From assembly GCA_001595385.3 (NCBI GenBank), contig LVEI03000001.1, forward strand, positions 1,889,501 through 1,953,500: a stretch of 64,000 bases of DNA, written 5' to 3'. This DNA comes from Deltaproteobacteria bacterium GWC2_55_46. Its GTDB lineage: Bacteria > Desulfobacterota > GWC2-55-46. A program made the position numbers and the translations under genes. Below, in pieces: positions 63,375 through 64,000 of this stretch; the first letter of the stretch is position 1, and every line of letters begins with the position of its first letter. Under the pieces are notes generated by a model. The model made no database searches, had not been told where the DNA came from, and was given only the letters and a program-made list of their open reading frames with translations.

Positions 63375-64000
63375 ATGGAAAAATCAAGATACATAGCTAT
63401 TGAAGGCCCCATTGGGGTCGGGAAATCAAGCCTTGTTGATCTGCTTGCCAGGGAGCTTGGCGGAAGGACCCTGATGGAGGCGGTCGACGACAACCCGTTC
63501 CTTCCAAGGTTCTACGGGGACATAAAGAAGTATGCCTTCCAGACCCAGCTCTTCTTTCTCCTCTCCCGCTACCAGCAGCAAAAGGAGATGTTCCAGCAGG
63601 AGCTTTTCAACACCTCTGTCGTCTCCGATTATCTCTTTGCCAAGGACAGGATATTCGCCTACTTGAACCTCGACGAGAACGAGCTATGCCTCTACGAGCA
63701 GGTCTACAGGCTCCTTGACACAAGGATACCCAAGCCGGACCTGGTGATATACCTTCAAGCCTCTACGGAGGTGCTCCTTGAAAGGATAGCCGGGAGGAAT
63801 ATCGACTACGAAAAGCATGTCAGGGAGGAGTACCTTGAGAGGCTTGTGGACGCATACAACAGGTACTTCTTCTATTACAGCGACACGCCTCTTCTGGTCG
63901 TCAACACGACCGAGATAGACTTCGTCAACAACCCCGACGACCTTTCAAGCCTCGTAAAGGAGATAAGGTCTATGAAGGGCGGCTCCCAGCATTACATACC
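63375..64000 (+). CDS. Deoxynucleoside kinase family protein (cut by window edge)
   Basis: About 208 residues are visible before the window ends. ATG 63375 opens MEKSRYIAIEGPIGVGKSSLVDLLARE, the P-loop of the deoxyadenosine/deoxyguanosine kinase family, followed by EAVDDNPFLPRFYGD, SDYLFAKDRIFAYLNL with the DR pair, and PDLVIYLQASTEVLLERI. It would phosphorylate deoxynucleosides for salvage. Reading stays open to the right edge. Confidence 0.93.
   Translation, partial: MEKSRYIAIEGPIGVGKSSLVDLLARELGGRTLMEAVDDNPFLPRFYGDIKKYAFQTQLFFLLSRYQQQKEMFQQELFNTSVVSDYLFAKDRIFAYLNLDENELCLYEQVYRLLDTRIPKPDLVIYLQASTEVLLERIAGRNIDYEKHVREEYLERLVDAYNRYFFYYSDTPLLVVNTTEIDFVNNPDDLSSLVKEIRSMKGGSQHYI

Overview
The window is bacterial chromosome, roughly 55-60% GC by eye, densely packed in long co-directional runs. 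It holds no rRNA, tRNA, CRISPR array, insertion sequence or phage gene that I can recognise. Arginine AGG and isoleucine ATA codons are frequent even in housekeeping genes. A Gram-negative host is indicated by the Tad secretin CpaC. Together with HisZ plus short-form HisG, a ThiC-like gene inside a cobalamin operon, and a caa3-type oxidase, this suggests a lineage in or near Thermodesulfobacteriota (former Deltaproteobacteria). The assignment is an inference.

Layout. 1-7.6 kb (minus): a Tad/Flp pilus locus (flp, cpaA, cpaB, cpaC, a small exported protein, tadE, tadG, cpaE, cpaF), with a solitary LuxR-type HTH gene divergent from flp. 8.1-11.2 kb (minus): a Na,K-ATPase-like P-type ATPase behind a small Cys-rich protein gene. 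11.4-16.5 kb (plus): a small exported protein, then sco and an A2-type caa3 oxidase (I, III, IV, II with fused cytochrome c). 16.5-17.6 kb (minus): an acyltransferase. 17.8-23.4 kb (plus): a promoter and a ZTP (pfl) riboswitch with an overlapping terminator ahead of a class V aminotransferase and serA, then hisZ and purA. 23.5-33.1 kb (mostly minus): TPR protein, PilZ protein (plus), DUF116, fmt, def, a membrane protein, priA, dnaB, rplI, rpsR, rpsF. 33.2-43.2 kb (minus): rho, rpmE, thyX, prfA, murA, hisG, hisD, hisB, hisH, hisA, hisF and a DUF2127 protein. 43.5-47.7 kb (minus): coaE, pgeF, rluD, an FCD-type GntR regulator coupled to an 88-residue protein, and an exported protein. 47.9-64 kb (plus): a TIM-barrel protein, a cobalamin riboswitch and an eight-gene cobamide operon ending in a ThiC-like gene that I read as 5-hydroxybenzimidazole synthase (BzaF). 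These are followed by comM, a hybrid histidine kinase, a cysteine desulfurase, tsaD, rsmA and a truncated deoxynucleoside kinase.

The most informative signals are the ZTP riboswitch on a serine operon, the ThiC paralogue and an unassigned membrane protein in the B12-controlled operon, and the P-type ATPase that keeps most Na,K-ATPase ion-site residues. The GntR gene with its coupled partner and a promoter-overlapping operator-like palindrome also stands out. I did not see a clearly novel multi-gene defence or mobile system.
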